From Acidimicrobiales bacterium (GTDB lineage: Bacteria > Actinomycetota > Acidimicrobiia > Acidimicrobiales > Poriferisodalaceae), in the NCBI GenBank assembly GCA_030749275.1, contig JASMKJ010000429.1, positions 1-6,610 of the forward strand: DNA of 6,610 bases, in the 5' to 3' direction. The position numbers and the translations under genes were made by a program. How positions within the stretch are numbered: the first letter of the stretch is position 1; every line of letters starts with the position of its first letter. Shown one piece after another: positions 1-6,580 of the stretch. The notes under the pieces are model-generated. The model was given only the letters and a program-made list of their open reading frames with translations. It searched no databases and was not told where the DNA came from.

Positions 1-1
1 C

Positions 2-106
2 CTTCCCTTCGAACACTCCCTGGCTGTCCTCAACGACGGCACGCTGAGCTTCTTCGCCCCGCAATCTGCGGAAGGAAGAACCGCCCATGCCGAAGAGAAA
101 CGTTGA
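2..106 (+). CDS. C-terminal fragment of an unidentified protein (runs off the left edge)
   Basis: A reading frame enters from the left edge and encodes about 34 residues, including LPFEHSLAVLNDGTLSFF, before a TGA at 104-106 followed directly by an in-frame TAG at 107-109. The double stop and the strong preference for G or C in third codon positions (GTC CTC AAC GAC GGC ACG CTG AGC TTC TTC) suggest a genuine C-terminus rather than chance. The motif VLNDGT resembles a beta-strand turn of the kind found in propeller or sialidase-like repeats, but the fragment is too short to name a family. The rest of the gene lies outside the window. Confidence 0.45.
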   Translation, partial: LPFEHSLAVLNDGTLSFFAPQSAEGRTAHAEEKR

Positions 107-293
107 TAGCCGTAAGAATCCAAGATGGAGAACCACATGAACGAAACCTCCGGTCCGCCACAGCGGGAGCAAACTTGCCCGCAAGCGTGACGTACTGAGT
201 GAATATCATCTTGGCACGCTCCACCTTTTCGCCAGCAGTTGCGGTGCGGGCAAAGAGAATGGAAAGGAACAGCACAAAGTAGATTTTAGTCAT
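30..293 (-). pseudogene. Truncated secreted protein: signal peptide and N-terminus only
   Basis: The frame starts at the ATG at 293-291 and gives an 87-residue product. Residues 1-20 (MTKIYFVLFLSILFARTATA) form a convincing signal peptide with AxA-type cleavage before GEKVERAK. Residues 21-47 (GEKVERAK through FAPAVAD) look like a normal helical N-terminus. From memory they resemble small secreted planctomycete proteins with an NTF2-like fold in which a phrase such as YADDAV follows; this is a resemblance, not a search result. After residue 47 (near position 153) the sequence becomes Arg/Ser/Cys-rich and runs antisense to the plus-strand fragment ending at 106, so I read the last 40 residues as read-through past a deletion or rearrangement point. 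No clear Shine-Dalgarno sequence precedes the ATG. It is divergent from the broken sulfatase at 455. A short intact novel gene is possible but less likely. Confidence 0.35.
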
Positions 294-454
294 CGTGAAA
301 GGGAGAAACTAGTTTCGATTCAAAAGAACATAATTGAGCAAGGCGCCCTCGTTTACTTAGGCTATTGCGAGAATCCGTTTCGTGAAAAAGCTTCGTTTAC
401 GGTTTTTCCGATGGCGGAGCCTTTTTTGGGAGAGATTTTTGGTGGTCAAATAAC
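294..454. other. Divergent intergenic region between two gene remnants
   Basis: These 161 bases separate the minus-strand remnant starting at 293 from the plus-strand sulfatase remnant starting at 455, so they presumably held both promoters. I see no strong sigma-70 pair; TTGAGC at 334-339 followed 18 bases later by TAGGCT at 358-363 is the best plus-strand candidate and is weak. GGTGGT at 441-446 lies 8 bases before the ATG at 455 and could serve as a poor ribosome binding site. Confidence 0.3.
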
Positions 455-909
455 ATGAAGCCAATCCTCACATCTTTTGTTTCCTGCTGCTGGTTTGCCC
501 CGGTCTTGCCAAGGATAAGCTGCCCAACGTCATCACCCTGCTCGTCGACGACCTCGGCTACCGCGACCTCGGCTGTTACGGTGGTCCCGTCAAGACTCCC
601 GTCCTCGACAAGTTGGCCGCCGGTGGCGTGCGCTTCACCGACTTCCACTCGGGAGCCCCTACCTGCTCCCCATCGCGTGCCACTTTTCTCACGGGCCGCA
701 ACCACCATCGCACCGGAGTCTACTCCGGCCTCGACGAACGTTTTCACCGGATGCACCTCCTCGAGAAAGCCACCCCCGCCGATCATGGCTTCGATTACTG
801 GTTCGGCCTCGTCAACGGTGCGGGCCCCAGCCACGGGAAAGCTGACCTGGTAAGTGCGGCAGGAGCAGCAGGGATACTCCACGCTAGATCCGCGGCTTCG
901 GTCTCTTAG
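455..909 (+). pseudogene. Broken secreted sulfatase (family S1), frameshifted and internally deleted
   Basis: The frame open from 454 to the TAG at 907-909 carries an unmistakable sulfatase N-terminus: NVITLLVDDLGYRDLGCYGG with the metal-binding Asp pair, then TPVLDKLAAGGVRFTDFH, then the formylglycine signature CSPSR followed by ATFLTGR. No start codon fits this frame: upstream it runs through FCFLLLVCPGLA, the core of a signal peptide, to a TAA at 451-453. The natural ATG at 455 (MKPILTSF) is one frame off, so a one-base loss (or two-base gain) occurred around 470-482. Downstream, HRMHLLEK joins directly to ATPADHGFDYWFGLVNGAGPSHG near 766-772. Family members have roughly 25-35 residues between these blocks, including the GKWHLG motif with the catalytic Lys and His. 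Homology ends near 840, before the DNG motif, and the last 20 or so residues are unrelated. Two-thirds of the domain is missing, so it cannot be active. Codons are strongly G/C-ending, more so than in the gene at 1775-3604. Confidence 0.85.
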
Positions 910-915
910 ATGCCC

Positions 916-944
916 GCTACGCTCCCAGTAACGCTGGGCTACGC
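916..944. repeat. Small hairpin flanked by a 7-base direct repeat
   Basis: CCCAG (924-928) and CTGGG (934-938) form a 5-bp stem around a 5-base loop. The heptamer GCTACGC occurs on both sides, at 916-922 and 938-944. It may be one copy of a dispersed intergenic repeat, but no second copy is present in the window. Confidence 0.3.
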
Positions 945-1063
945 CAATCGAAACGAACGCGAACTCGCAAAACGAAGTCGTGGCAACAACTTAAGCGCCC
1001 CACCCCGAAAGAGAGTGGTTACGAAGAGCGTTGCTTCCGGCGTGCTCCTTCAACTTTCCGAAA

Positions 1064-1090
1064 TCAGAGCGACACGCCAGTTAGCTCTGA
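1064..1090. repeat. 7-bp inverted repeat (hairpin)
   Basis: TCAGAGC at 1064-1070 is perfectly complementary to GCTCTGA at 1084-1090, leaving a 13-base loop. It lies in the gene-free gap and has no T-run after it on either strand, so it does not look like a terminator. Confidence 0.35.
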
Positions 1091-1165
1091 GGGCGAACTT
1101 GCGGTGCGCAGATGTCGCCGCTTATCCGCAGTGTTCGCAACACTTTGCGATGACCCTCGCAGCGT

Positions 1166-1183
1166 AACCGCGCTCGCGGTTTT
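1166..1183 (+). terminator. GC-rich hairpin with short T-run, possible weak intrinsic terminator
   Basis: AACCGCG (1166-1172) and CGCGGTT (1175-1181) form an almost perfect palindrome with only CT between them; as RNA it would fold as a 6-bp stem with a GCUC loop. On the plus strand it is followed by TTCTGT, so U-rich sequence begins within the end of the stem. The U-run is short, and the nearest plus-strand gene is the broken sulfatase ending 256 bases upstream, so a terminator role is only a possibility. Confidence 0.25.
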
Positions 1184-1206
1184 CTGTCGATGAGCGCCAC
1201 GAAGGT

Positions 1207-1268
1207 GGGTTGCTTCCGTCTGTCCGGAAAATAGCGTTCAAACTCTCGCGCTCTCTATTTAGCAACCC
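1207..1268. repeat. Nested inverted repeats
   Basis: GGGTTGCT (1207-1214) is perfectly complementary to AGCAACCC (1261-1268). Inside it, TTCCG (1214-1218) pairs with CGGAA (1225-1229) around a 6-base loop. The 9-mer TTAGCAACC at 1259-1267 is repeated at 1277-1285, giving the left arm two possible partners. This arrangement could form a branched RNA or DNA structure. Confidence 0.3.
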
Positions 1269-1316
1269 CCTGCTTGTTAGCAACCTGGTTGGGTTCGAGG
1301 GGCGAAGACAACCTAA

Positions 1317-1338
1317 CGCGAACTGATTCGAGTTCGCG
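1317..1338. repeat. 8-bp perfect hairpin
   Basis: CGCGAACT (1317-1324) and AGTTCGCG (1331-1338) form an 8-bp perfect stem around the loop GATTCG. It is the most stable simple hairpin in the gap. No T-run follows on either strand. The 10-mer AACGCGAACT, which contains the left arm, also occurs at 956-965. Confidence 0.4.
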
Positions 1339-1720
1339 GGTCGGATCGAAAAACGAGGCACAGGATCAACTCCGAAACCTGCAGCGGTCCATCTCGCGTC
1401 CACCTCACCGATGCGGATTGCGCGCGATGACGAAATGCTGAAGTTGATGCAACCTCGCGCAAAAAGCATACATCTCAGGATGCAGCGGTTGAAATCACCG
1501 ACCGCACTTAGCAAAGTCACGAAAGATCACCTAGACTAGACCACACTCGACGAGGGGTACAACACACAGGACAGAATTGCCGCCGAAGCACGCGAGGCTG
1601 ACAACAATGTTTTGCTTGCGGTAAGTCTCGTGATCGAAGTTGGGGAGTCTGGAGGTGAGAATAGCCCGAAGTGCTGACGCGTATTAGGTCATCGCAGACG
1701 ATGAGCAGTACCTTGCGCCG

Positions 1721-1775
1721 ATCCGATGCATTGACCGGGCTCAGAAGAAACAGAGTGAAAGGAGATTCATCGGAT
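1721..1775 (-). repeat. Inverted repeat at the 3' end of the sulfatase operon
   Basis: ATCCGATG (1721-1728) is perfectly complementary to CATCGGAT (1768-1775), whose last base is the final base of the stop codon of the 1775-3604 gene. The 39-base spacer is long for an intrinsic terminator, and no U-run follows in the minus-strand transcript. It could mark the operon's 3' end or be chance. Confidence 0.2.
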
Positions 1776-3604
1776 TATTTATCGGAGTTTTTCTGATTGT
1801 TTGATTTGGCTTTTCTGCGAGCCTTCTTGCGGGCTTCACGTTTCGCTTTTTTTGCCGCTTTGTCGTCGGGAGTTGGTTCATTGGTAGCTCCCGGGGCTGT
1901 CCTCAGCGCTTTCGGCACCGTTACCTTCTTGCCTTTGATGTCGAGCTGCTTAACGATTTCGATCTGTTTGTCGATCTGGCCGGTGGCAGCGGCGTTCCCT
2001 CCGGGAATGAACTCACCGAAAGGACGGCCAATAACTTCGAGGTCTTGTTGCATCAGGTCGCGCATCTCTTTGAGGCGAGTGGCCTGAGCTTTTTTGTAAG
2101 CCAGGTTCTTCATTTCTTTCGGGTCCCGCTGCAGGTCGTAGAGCTGATCTTCGTCGAAGAAGCCGGGGCGATCTGCGCCTCGAACTCCAATACCTGAACG
2201 TCCGATGTAGGACATGGCTTTGGGTAAGTTTTGCGGCGATGCTTTCTTGATGGAAGCGATCTGATCTTTAGTGTAGCGAACGGCAATGTAGGACCAGTCT
2301 TCCGTGACCGTTGCCCGCGCTGCTCCCATTTCGAGATAAAGATGATTCCGCCAATCGTCGGCTTCTCCGTTTTGGAAAAGCGGGGTGAGACTCTGTCCAT
2401 CGATTCGGTACGACTTCGGTTTTTCCGCTTTCCCCAAGTCGAAGAAGGTGGGGACGAGGTCGATGTTCTGCACGAGTTCTTCACACACCTGCCCGGCAGG
2501 GATTCCGTTTGGCCAGCGCATAATCATCGGCACCTTGCAACCGCCGTGGGAAAAAACAGATCCTTTGCCATCGCGGCCGTGATCCGGCGCGAAAATCACC
2601 AGCGTGTTGTCATCGATTCCAAGTTCCTTGAGCTTTCGGAGAATCGCTCCGAGCGAATCGTCGATCCACGCTTCACCAGCGACATGGCTGTCGGGATCGA
2701 AACCTCTTTCGGCGATTGTTTTCAGAAGCTCATCGCGAGGAGTCATGACGTCCGGAAGACTTTCAACTTCCCCCTCTCCGGTGATGAGCGGGTGATCCAT
2801 GGATTTTCGCCAGGACCGATCCGGCCCGTGCAGCAGGGTGCTGCAAAGATGAAGGTAAAAGGGGCCGTCTTTGTTCTCTTCAATGAATTCCAAAGCGGCT
2901 ACCGTCGTCCACTCTGGGTTGTGCGCAGAATAGGGCGAATGCGTATTTTCCGGGTAGACGTTCTTCGCCCAGGAGAAGCCCAGCGTTTGGAGGTATCGAC
3001 GCATCCAACGTTCGTTGTGTTTAAACTGAGCCGAGGCTTCCGGCCCGGGACTCGCGTCTTTGGGAATGTTGATCCATTTGTCTTTCCCTTTGTAGAACTC
3101 CGGAAAATCCAGACTGGAAGTGAGGTGATACTTCCCAACGAACCCGGTGGTATAGCCAGCTTCTCGGAGAACGTTTCCGACGTTCATGTTGTCGCGTTCA
3201 AGTGCGACATTGAATTTGGGGAGCCCCTGATTCTGTTTGCCGCCGATTTCATCGGTGTATTTTTTGCTATGCGAGTTGCCGGCAAACCGACCGGTCAGGA
3301 AGCTGTATCGAGATGGAGTACAAACCGAGCTGCTGACGTACGCTCGAGTGAACTTCATTCCTTCCTGTGCCATGCGGTCGAGGTTGGGAGTGTAGGTGTC
3401 GCCCCCAAACGCGGCGATGCTCGATGGGTTCTGATCGTCGATCAGAAACATGATGATATTCGGGCGCTCTCTAGTAGTCCCCCCGCCGGAAGGATTTCGA
3501 TTCAATGGGTTGGCACGGGCGTTCGGAGCAAATGCGAGCAGGAGAATAAGGAGCAGGCAGTTGCAATGGGGCATCGCATTTTTCGATTGGCGAGGTCTTT
3601 TCAT
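1775..3604 (-). CDS. Secreted sulfatase (family S1, CTPSR active site) with C-terminal extension
   Basis: A 609-residue exported sulfatase predicted to hydrolyse sulfate esters, probably on a polysaccharide, outside the cytoplasm. A basic n-region (KRPRQSK) and the hydrophobic stretch LLLILLLAFA precede a likely cleavage after ARA (residue 31), followed by a Gly/Thr linker. The domain begins at RPNIIMFLIDDQ with the metal-binding Asp pair at 56-57. Cys95 in VCTPSRYSFLTGR is the residue converted to formylglycine; Lys158 and His160 (VGKYHL), His259 (LLHG), Asp341-His342 (APDHG) and Lys347 (GKGSVFSHGGCKVP) complete the catalytic set, so it looks active. It is about 110 residues longer than its two operon partners: residues 530-609 lie beyond the usual C-terminal subdomain, and 12 of residues 582-600 are Lys or Arg. 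It starts one base after the stop of the gene at 3606-5102 and is the last gene of the operon. A second Met at residue 11 would shorten the n-region; neither start has a good Shine-Dalgarno. Substrate unknown. Confidence 0.92.
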   Translation of the reverse strand: MKRPRQSKNAMPHCNCLLLILLLAFAPNARANPLNRNPSGGGTTRERPNIIMFLIDDQNPSSIAAFGGDTYTPNLDRMAQEGMKFTRAYVSSSVCTPSRYSFLTGRFAGNSHSKKYTDEIGGKQNQGLPKFNVALERDNMNVGNVLREAGYTTGFVGKYHLTSSLDFPEFYKGKDKWINIPKDASPGPEASAQFKHNERWMRRYLQTLGFSWAKNVYPENTHSPYSAHNPEWTTVAALEFIEENKDGPFYLHLCSTLLHGPDRSWRKSMDHPLITGEGEVESLPDVMTPRDELLKTIAERGFDPDSHVAGEAWIDDSLGAILRKLKELGIDDNTLVIFAPDHGRDGKGSVFSHGGCKVPMIMRWPNGIPAGQVCEELVQNIDLVPTFFDLGKAEKPKSYRIDGQSLTPLFQNGEADDWRNHLYLEMGAARATVTEDWSYIAVRYTKDQIASIKKASPQNLPKAMSYIGRSGIGVRGADRPGFFDEDQLYDLQRDPKEMKNLAYKKAQATRLKEMRDLMQQDLEVIGRPFGEFIPGGNAAATGQIDKQIEIVKQLDIKGKKVTVPKALRTAPGATNEPTPDDKAAKKAKREARKKARRKAKSNNQKNSDK

Positions 3605-3605
3605 A

Positions 3606-5102
3606 TCATTTCTTTCGCGGTTTCACTAATTTGCGTTTGGATTCGGCACTCTTGCGCGTCTTGGTCAGCAGCGAGTGCATCTGGCGACGTTGCTCGGCGA
3701 AACGCGGCTTGGACGCCAGGTTGTTGTCTTCGTGCGGGTCGTTGATAAGGTCGTACAGCTCGGCCTGATCCGCGCTGCCCCATTCGCCGTAATGCCAACG
3801 TTGCGTGCGGATCGAGCGGCCCAGGGCCTTGCCCCGGCTGACCACTGTGTATGCAGCCGAGCGACCTTTGGCGTTCGGGTCTTTAAGCAAAGGGGCAAGG
3901 CTCTTGCCCTGAAGTTCGTTTGGACCGTTGATGCCACACAGTTCCACGAGCGTCGGGAACATATCGACCAGTTCCACGAGCGCCTCACTCCTGGTGCCGT
4001 CCTTCGTCAGCCCGGGCACGCGAACGATCATCGGCACACGCGCGCATTCTTCAAACAGCGTCACCTTGCCCCACAGCGCGTGCTCGCCCAGGTGGTAGCC
4101 GTGGTCCGAGGTGAAAATGATGATCGTGTCATCCCAGCGGCCGTTGCGTTTGAGCGCATCAAAGAGCAAAGAGATCTGTGCATCGATGAACGTGATGCAA
4201 GCGTGATAAGCCTGCGTGTACTTACGACGTAACTCGTCGTTTTCTATCTCCAGTTCGAAGCCAAACGCTTCGTACCGCTTCGAGATTGCCAGCCGGGGCC
4301 TGTTCTCCCAGTCGCCCTTCGGGATCGGGCGGTATTCGATCGCGCTGAGCGGGTTCTGGTCGAAGTATTTCTGCGGCGCCCAGAACGGCACATGTGGTTT
4401 CTGAATACCACACGCGATGAAAAACGACTTGTTGCCGTGGGCTTTGTCGTCCAGCCACCTGGCGACCTGGCGTACGTTTTTGCCGTCCTTGTGCTGTTCG
4501 TCGCGCATCTGGGTCGGGCCGTAGCCCGGCGGCGTCTGACCCGCCAAGGCGCTGCGGTGTTCCTTGAGGTGGCGACGCCAGGCCCGATCGCCTTCGTCCA
4601 TGATCGGCCCGTGTTCGAATTCGTAAGCCTTGCGCAGCTTCCTTTCGACGAGGTTTTCTTCGTTGCTGAACCTGATCACTTCGTGCCACGCAACGTCGCC
4701 CGGGTCGGCCTTCGTGTTATGAAAAACCTTACCCACGCCGGCCGTCCAGTAGCCGTTGGTCTTGAACACCTGGGGCATTGATTTCGTGCCGGGGCGCACG
4801 TTGCGGATGTCCAACTTGTTGTCGAGGATGCCCGTCGATTCAGGGTAAAGCCCGTTGAGAAACGACGCCCGCGATGGACCGCACACCGGGTACTGGCAGT
4901 AGGCTCGACCGAACGTCGTGCCCGCGGCCGCAAGTTTTTCCAGGCCCTGCGTCTTAAGCGGCTGGTACCCCGATGTGCTGACGTGGTTATTCAGGTCGTC
5001 GCAAACGATCAGCAAAACATTCGGGCGAGTCTCGGCGCTGACGCCGGACCTGCCGCTGCAAAGCAAGACAAGAATAGCAAGAATGAGCGTGGTCGGTTTC
5101 AT
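3606..5102 (-). CDS. Secreted iduronate-2-sulfatase-like sulfatase (family S1, CGPSR)
   Basis: A 498-residue secreted sulfatase. Residues 1-23 are a signal peptide (hydrophobic [10 protein letters not shown], cleavage after VSA). [13 protein letters not shown] carries the metal-binding Asp pair (35-36). Cys74 in [14 protein letters not shown] is the formylglycine site. GVGKVFH (122-128) supplies Lys125 and His128, and the C-terminal half has [15 protein letters not shown] (332-346) with Asp333, His334 and Lys346. GKVFH together with DHGxxLGEHxxWxK is the hallmark of the iduronate-2-sulfatase-like subgroup, which in marine bacteria includes enzymes acting on algal polysaccharides, so the true substrate need not be iduronate. 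[16 protein letters not shown] (448-463) is the usual closing sulfatase phrase. The tail 481-498 is highly basic (10 of 18 Lys/Arg). Its ATG overlaps the TGA of the upstream gene (ATGA, 5099-5102), implying translational coupling; the Shine-Dalgarno is weak, as expected for a coupled start. Codons are noticeably more G/C-ending than in the gene at 1775-3604. Confidence 0.93.
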   Translation of the reverse strand: MKPTTLILAILVLLCSGRSGVSAETRPNVLLIVCDDLNNHVSTSGYQPLKTQGLEKLAAAGTTFGRAYCQYPVCGPSRASFLNGLYPESTGILDNKLDIRNVRPGTKSMPQVFKTNGYWTAGVGKVFHNTKADPGDVAWHEVIRFSNEENLVERKLRKAYEFEHGPIMDEGDRAWRRHLKEHRSALAGQTPPGYGPTQMRDEQHKDGKNVRQVARWLDDKAHGNKSFFIACGIQKPHVPFWAPQKYFDQNPLSAIEYRPIPKGDWENRPRLAISKRYEAFGFELEIENDELRRKYTQAYHACITFIDAQISLLFDALKRNGRWDDTIIIFTSDHGYHLGEHALWGKVTLFEECARVPMIVRVPGLTKDGTRSEALVELVDMFPTLVELCGINGPNELQGKSLAPLLKDPNAKGRSAAYTVVSRGKALGRSIRTQRWHYGEWGSADQAELYDLINDPHEDNNLASKPRFAEQRRQMHSLLTKTRKSAESKRKLVKPRKK

Positions 5103-6568
5103 TTCACCACTTTCTTCGTCTGCTTCTTACGTTCGCGGTTCTTACTCCGCTGTTTCCTGTTAATCCAATCCTTGTATTCGGGACGAGCGGCCCAGACCCT
5201 GAGGAACGGCTGATACTCCGGAATCGCGGACCAAAACCGACCATGTGGCCCTTCGCGAGTTACCTTGCCCTCCGGGTAGTCCGCGCCTGATTGGCTATTG
5301 GCCACAGATGTGACCATCGCATCGATCGCAATTCGCAGACGCTTCATTGCGTCTGGCCGTTCACTGGCGATGTCGCGGGACTCGGTCTTATCAACCGCCA
5401 GATCAAACAACTGGTAGTCACCCTTTCCGAGTTTTACGAGCTTCAGGTTGTTATCGATGAGGGCCGCGCGGCCTTTGTAATGGAACGGTATCGGCTTTGA
5501 CCGCCGACCAATCTCGCGGGCCAGGAGTGGTTTGATGCTGGCCCCGTCGATGCGGTCCAGCATTGCGTCCGACGGCATTCCGATCACGTCAACCAACGTG
5601 GGCAGGATGTCCATGGTGGATGCTGGGTACGATGTGATTCGTGGTTTGACGTGAGCTGGCCATTCGATGATTCCCGGCACTCGTAGGCCCCCCTCCCAGA
5701 GACTTCCCTTGTTACCTCGCAGTCCGCCAACCGAATCGTGTCCGACACCTTTCAGGCCACCGTTGTCGCTACAGAACCAAACCAGCGTATCGTTCGCGAC
5801 ACCCATACGCTTCAATCCCGCCCGAAGCGTTCCGATGCTGCGATCCATCGCCACCAATTCACCATGATGATGAGCCGATTTGGCTTCTTCGCCATCGATC
5901 TGATCTTCTTTGCTGGCAACCCAGGGGCTATGCGGTGAACCGTACCAGATCACGGTAAAGAATGGCTTGTTCTGTTGTCTGGCTTGCTGAATGAATTTCA
6001 ATGCCTCAGCAACAACGACCTCGGATGAGTCACCCTGAAACTCTTCAAACTTACCCATGCGACTCATAATGGGATTCATGTCAAAGAAGTTTGTCACGGT
6101 GAGCCAGTGATCGAAGCCGAAATGACCGGGATGGTGCGGATCAGAATCGAGGACGGGAACTCCAGGCCCCCGCACACCGTTGAGATGCCACTTGCCGAAG
6201 TGTCCGGTTACGTACCCGGCCTGCTGCATCGCGCGAGCAATCGTTCGTTCCTGCCGATGCAATGCATACCCGTGCGAGAGGACGCCTGTCCGATCGTGTG
6301 TACGTCCGGTCAGGACGCTCGCTCGCGTCGGCGAGCAAACAGGGCCCGCGGCGTAAAAGCGGTCGAATCGCAGGCCACTCGCTGCCATGGCGTCAAGGTT
6401 CGGGGTTTTAAGAATCGGGTGATTGTAGTAGCCCGTCTGCCCCCATCCCTGGTCATCAGCCATCACCAAAACCACATTGGGCCGTTCGTCCGCTAACGCG
6501 GTTGCTGTATAAACGCCGCTCATGACAACGAGCGCAATGAAGCGATAAATAGCGATACGTCGAATCAT
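5099..6568 (-). CDS. Secreted arylsulfatase (family S1, CSPTR), first gene of the operon
   Basis: A 489-residue arylsulfatase of the arylsulfatase A / N-acetylgalactosamine-6-sulfatase type. Residues 1-26 ([16 protein letters not shown] on to ATALA) are a signal peptide. [15 protein letters not shown] has Asp38-Asp39; Cys78 in [15 protein letters not shown] is the formylglycine site; HFGKWHLNG gives Lys126 and His128; GSPHSPW gives His213; CSDNGG gives Asp268 and Asn269; and [14 protein letters not shown] gives Lys287. All expected catalytic residues are present. The tail 471-489 is strongly basic (11 of 19 Lys/Arg). I chose the ATG at 6568-6566 because ACAGGG at 6580-6575 is well placed as a ribosome binding site and the signal peptide is then of normal length. 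An in-frame ATG at 6592-6590 would add eight residues (MLRRTGHT) and has no such site. The stop overlaps the start of the next gene by 4 bases. The promoter lies outside the window. Confidence 0.93.
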   Translation of the reverse strand: MIRRIAIYRFIALVVMSGVYTATALADERPNVVLVMADDQGWGQTGYYNHPILKTPNLDAMAASGLRFDRFYAAGPVCSPTRASVLTGRTHDRTGVLSHGYALHRQERTIARAMQQAGYVTGHFGKWHLNGVRGPGVPVLDSDPHHPGHFGFDHWLTVTNFFDMNPIMSRMGKFEEFQGDSSEVVVAEALKFIQQARQQNKPFFTVIWYGSPHSPWVASKEDQIDGEEAKSAHHHGELVAMDRSIGTLRAGLKRMGVANDTLVWFCSDNGGLKGVGHDSVGGLRGNKGSLWEGGLRVPGIIEWPAHVKPRITSYPASTMDILPTLVDVIGMPSDAMLDRIDGASIKPLLAREIGRRSKPIPFHYKGRAALIDNNLKLVKLGKGDYQLFDLAVDKTESRDIASERPDAMKRLRIAIDAMVTSVANSQSGADYPEGKVTREGPHGRFWSAIPEYQPFLRVWAARPEYKDWINRKQRSKNRERKKQTKKVVK

Positions 6569-6574
6569 AGTGTG

Positions 6575-6580
6575 CCCTGT
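6575..6580 (-). promoter_or_regulatory. Ribosome binding site deciding the start of the first operon gene
   Basis: On the minus strand ACAGGG is followed by 6 bases and then the ATG at 6568-6566. AGGG at this spacing is the only Shine-Dalgarno-like sequence near either candidate start and favours the shorter protein. Confidence 0.45.

Larger units (their letters stand above)
910..1774. other. Gene-free gap between convergent units
   Basis: This 865-base stretch lies between the 3' end of the broken plus-strand sulfatase and the 3' end of the minus-strand sulfatase operon. The open frames in it lack ribosome binding sites and recognisable domains. What it does hold is a series of short perfect inverted repeats between about 915 and 1340, one possible decayed reading frame (1411-1677), and an inverted repeat ending at the operon's stop codon. 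I recognise no transposase, tRNA or terminal repeats of an insertion sequence. Confidence 0.55.

Noticed and set aside
397..882. A 161-codon minus-strand open frame opposite the broken sulfatase
   Set aside because: The plus strand carries clear sulfatase motifs here; the minus frame is Gly/Val/Glu-rich low complexity typical of a shadow frame.
910..1167. An 85-codon plus-strand open frame in the gap
   Set aside because: No Shine-Dalgarno, no recognisable motif, and it contains hairpin-forming sequence. It starts immediately after the stop of the broken sulfatase, which is probably chance.
1122..1520. A 132-codon minus-strand open frame in the gap
   Set aside because: Its composition is rich in Arg, Ser, Asn and Cys, it has no domain or ribosome binding site, and it crosses several inverted repeats. 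It may be part of an intergenic repeat rather than a gene.
2231..3745. A 504-codon open frame on the plus strand opposite the sulfatase at 1775-3604 and the end of its neighbour
   Set aside because: It is antisense to a sulfatase with complete catalytic motifs, spans the junction of two real genes, and has no recognisable domain or ribosome binding site. Long antisense frames are common opposite GC-rich coding sequence.
3939..3982. A 14-base direct repeat (CAGTTCCACGAGCG at 3939-3952 and 3969-3982)
   Set aside because: It lies in coding sequence and encodes the two LVEL phrases of [15 protein letters not shown], a normal pattern in this sulfatase group. It is not a CRISPR or regulatory repeat.
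3675..4232. A 185-codon plus-strand open frame opposite the iduronate-2-sulfatase-like gene
   Set aside because: Shadow of a well-supported sulfatase; no independent coding signal.
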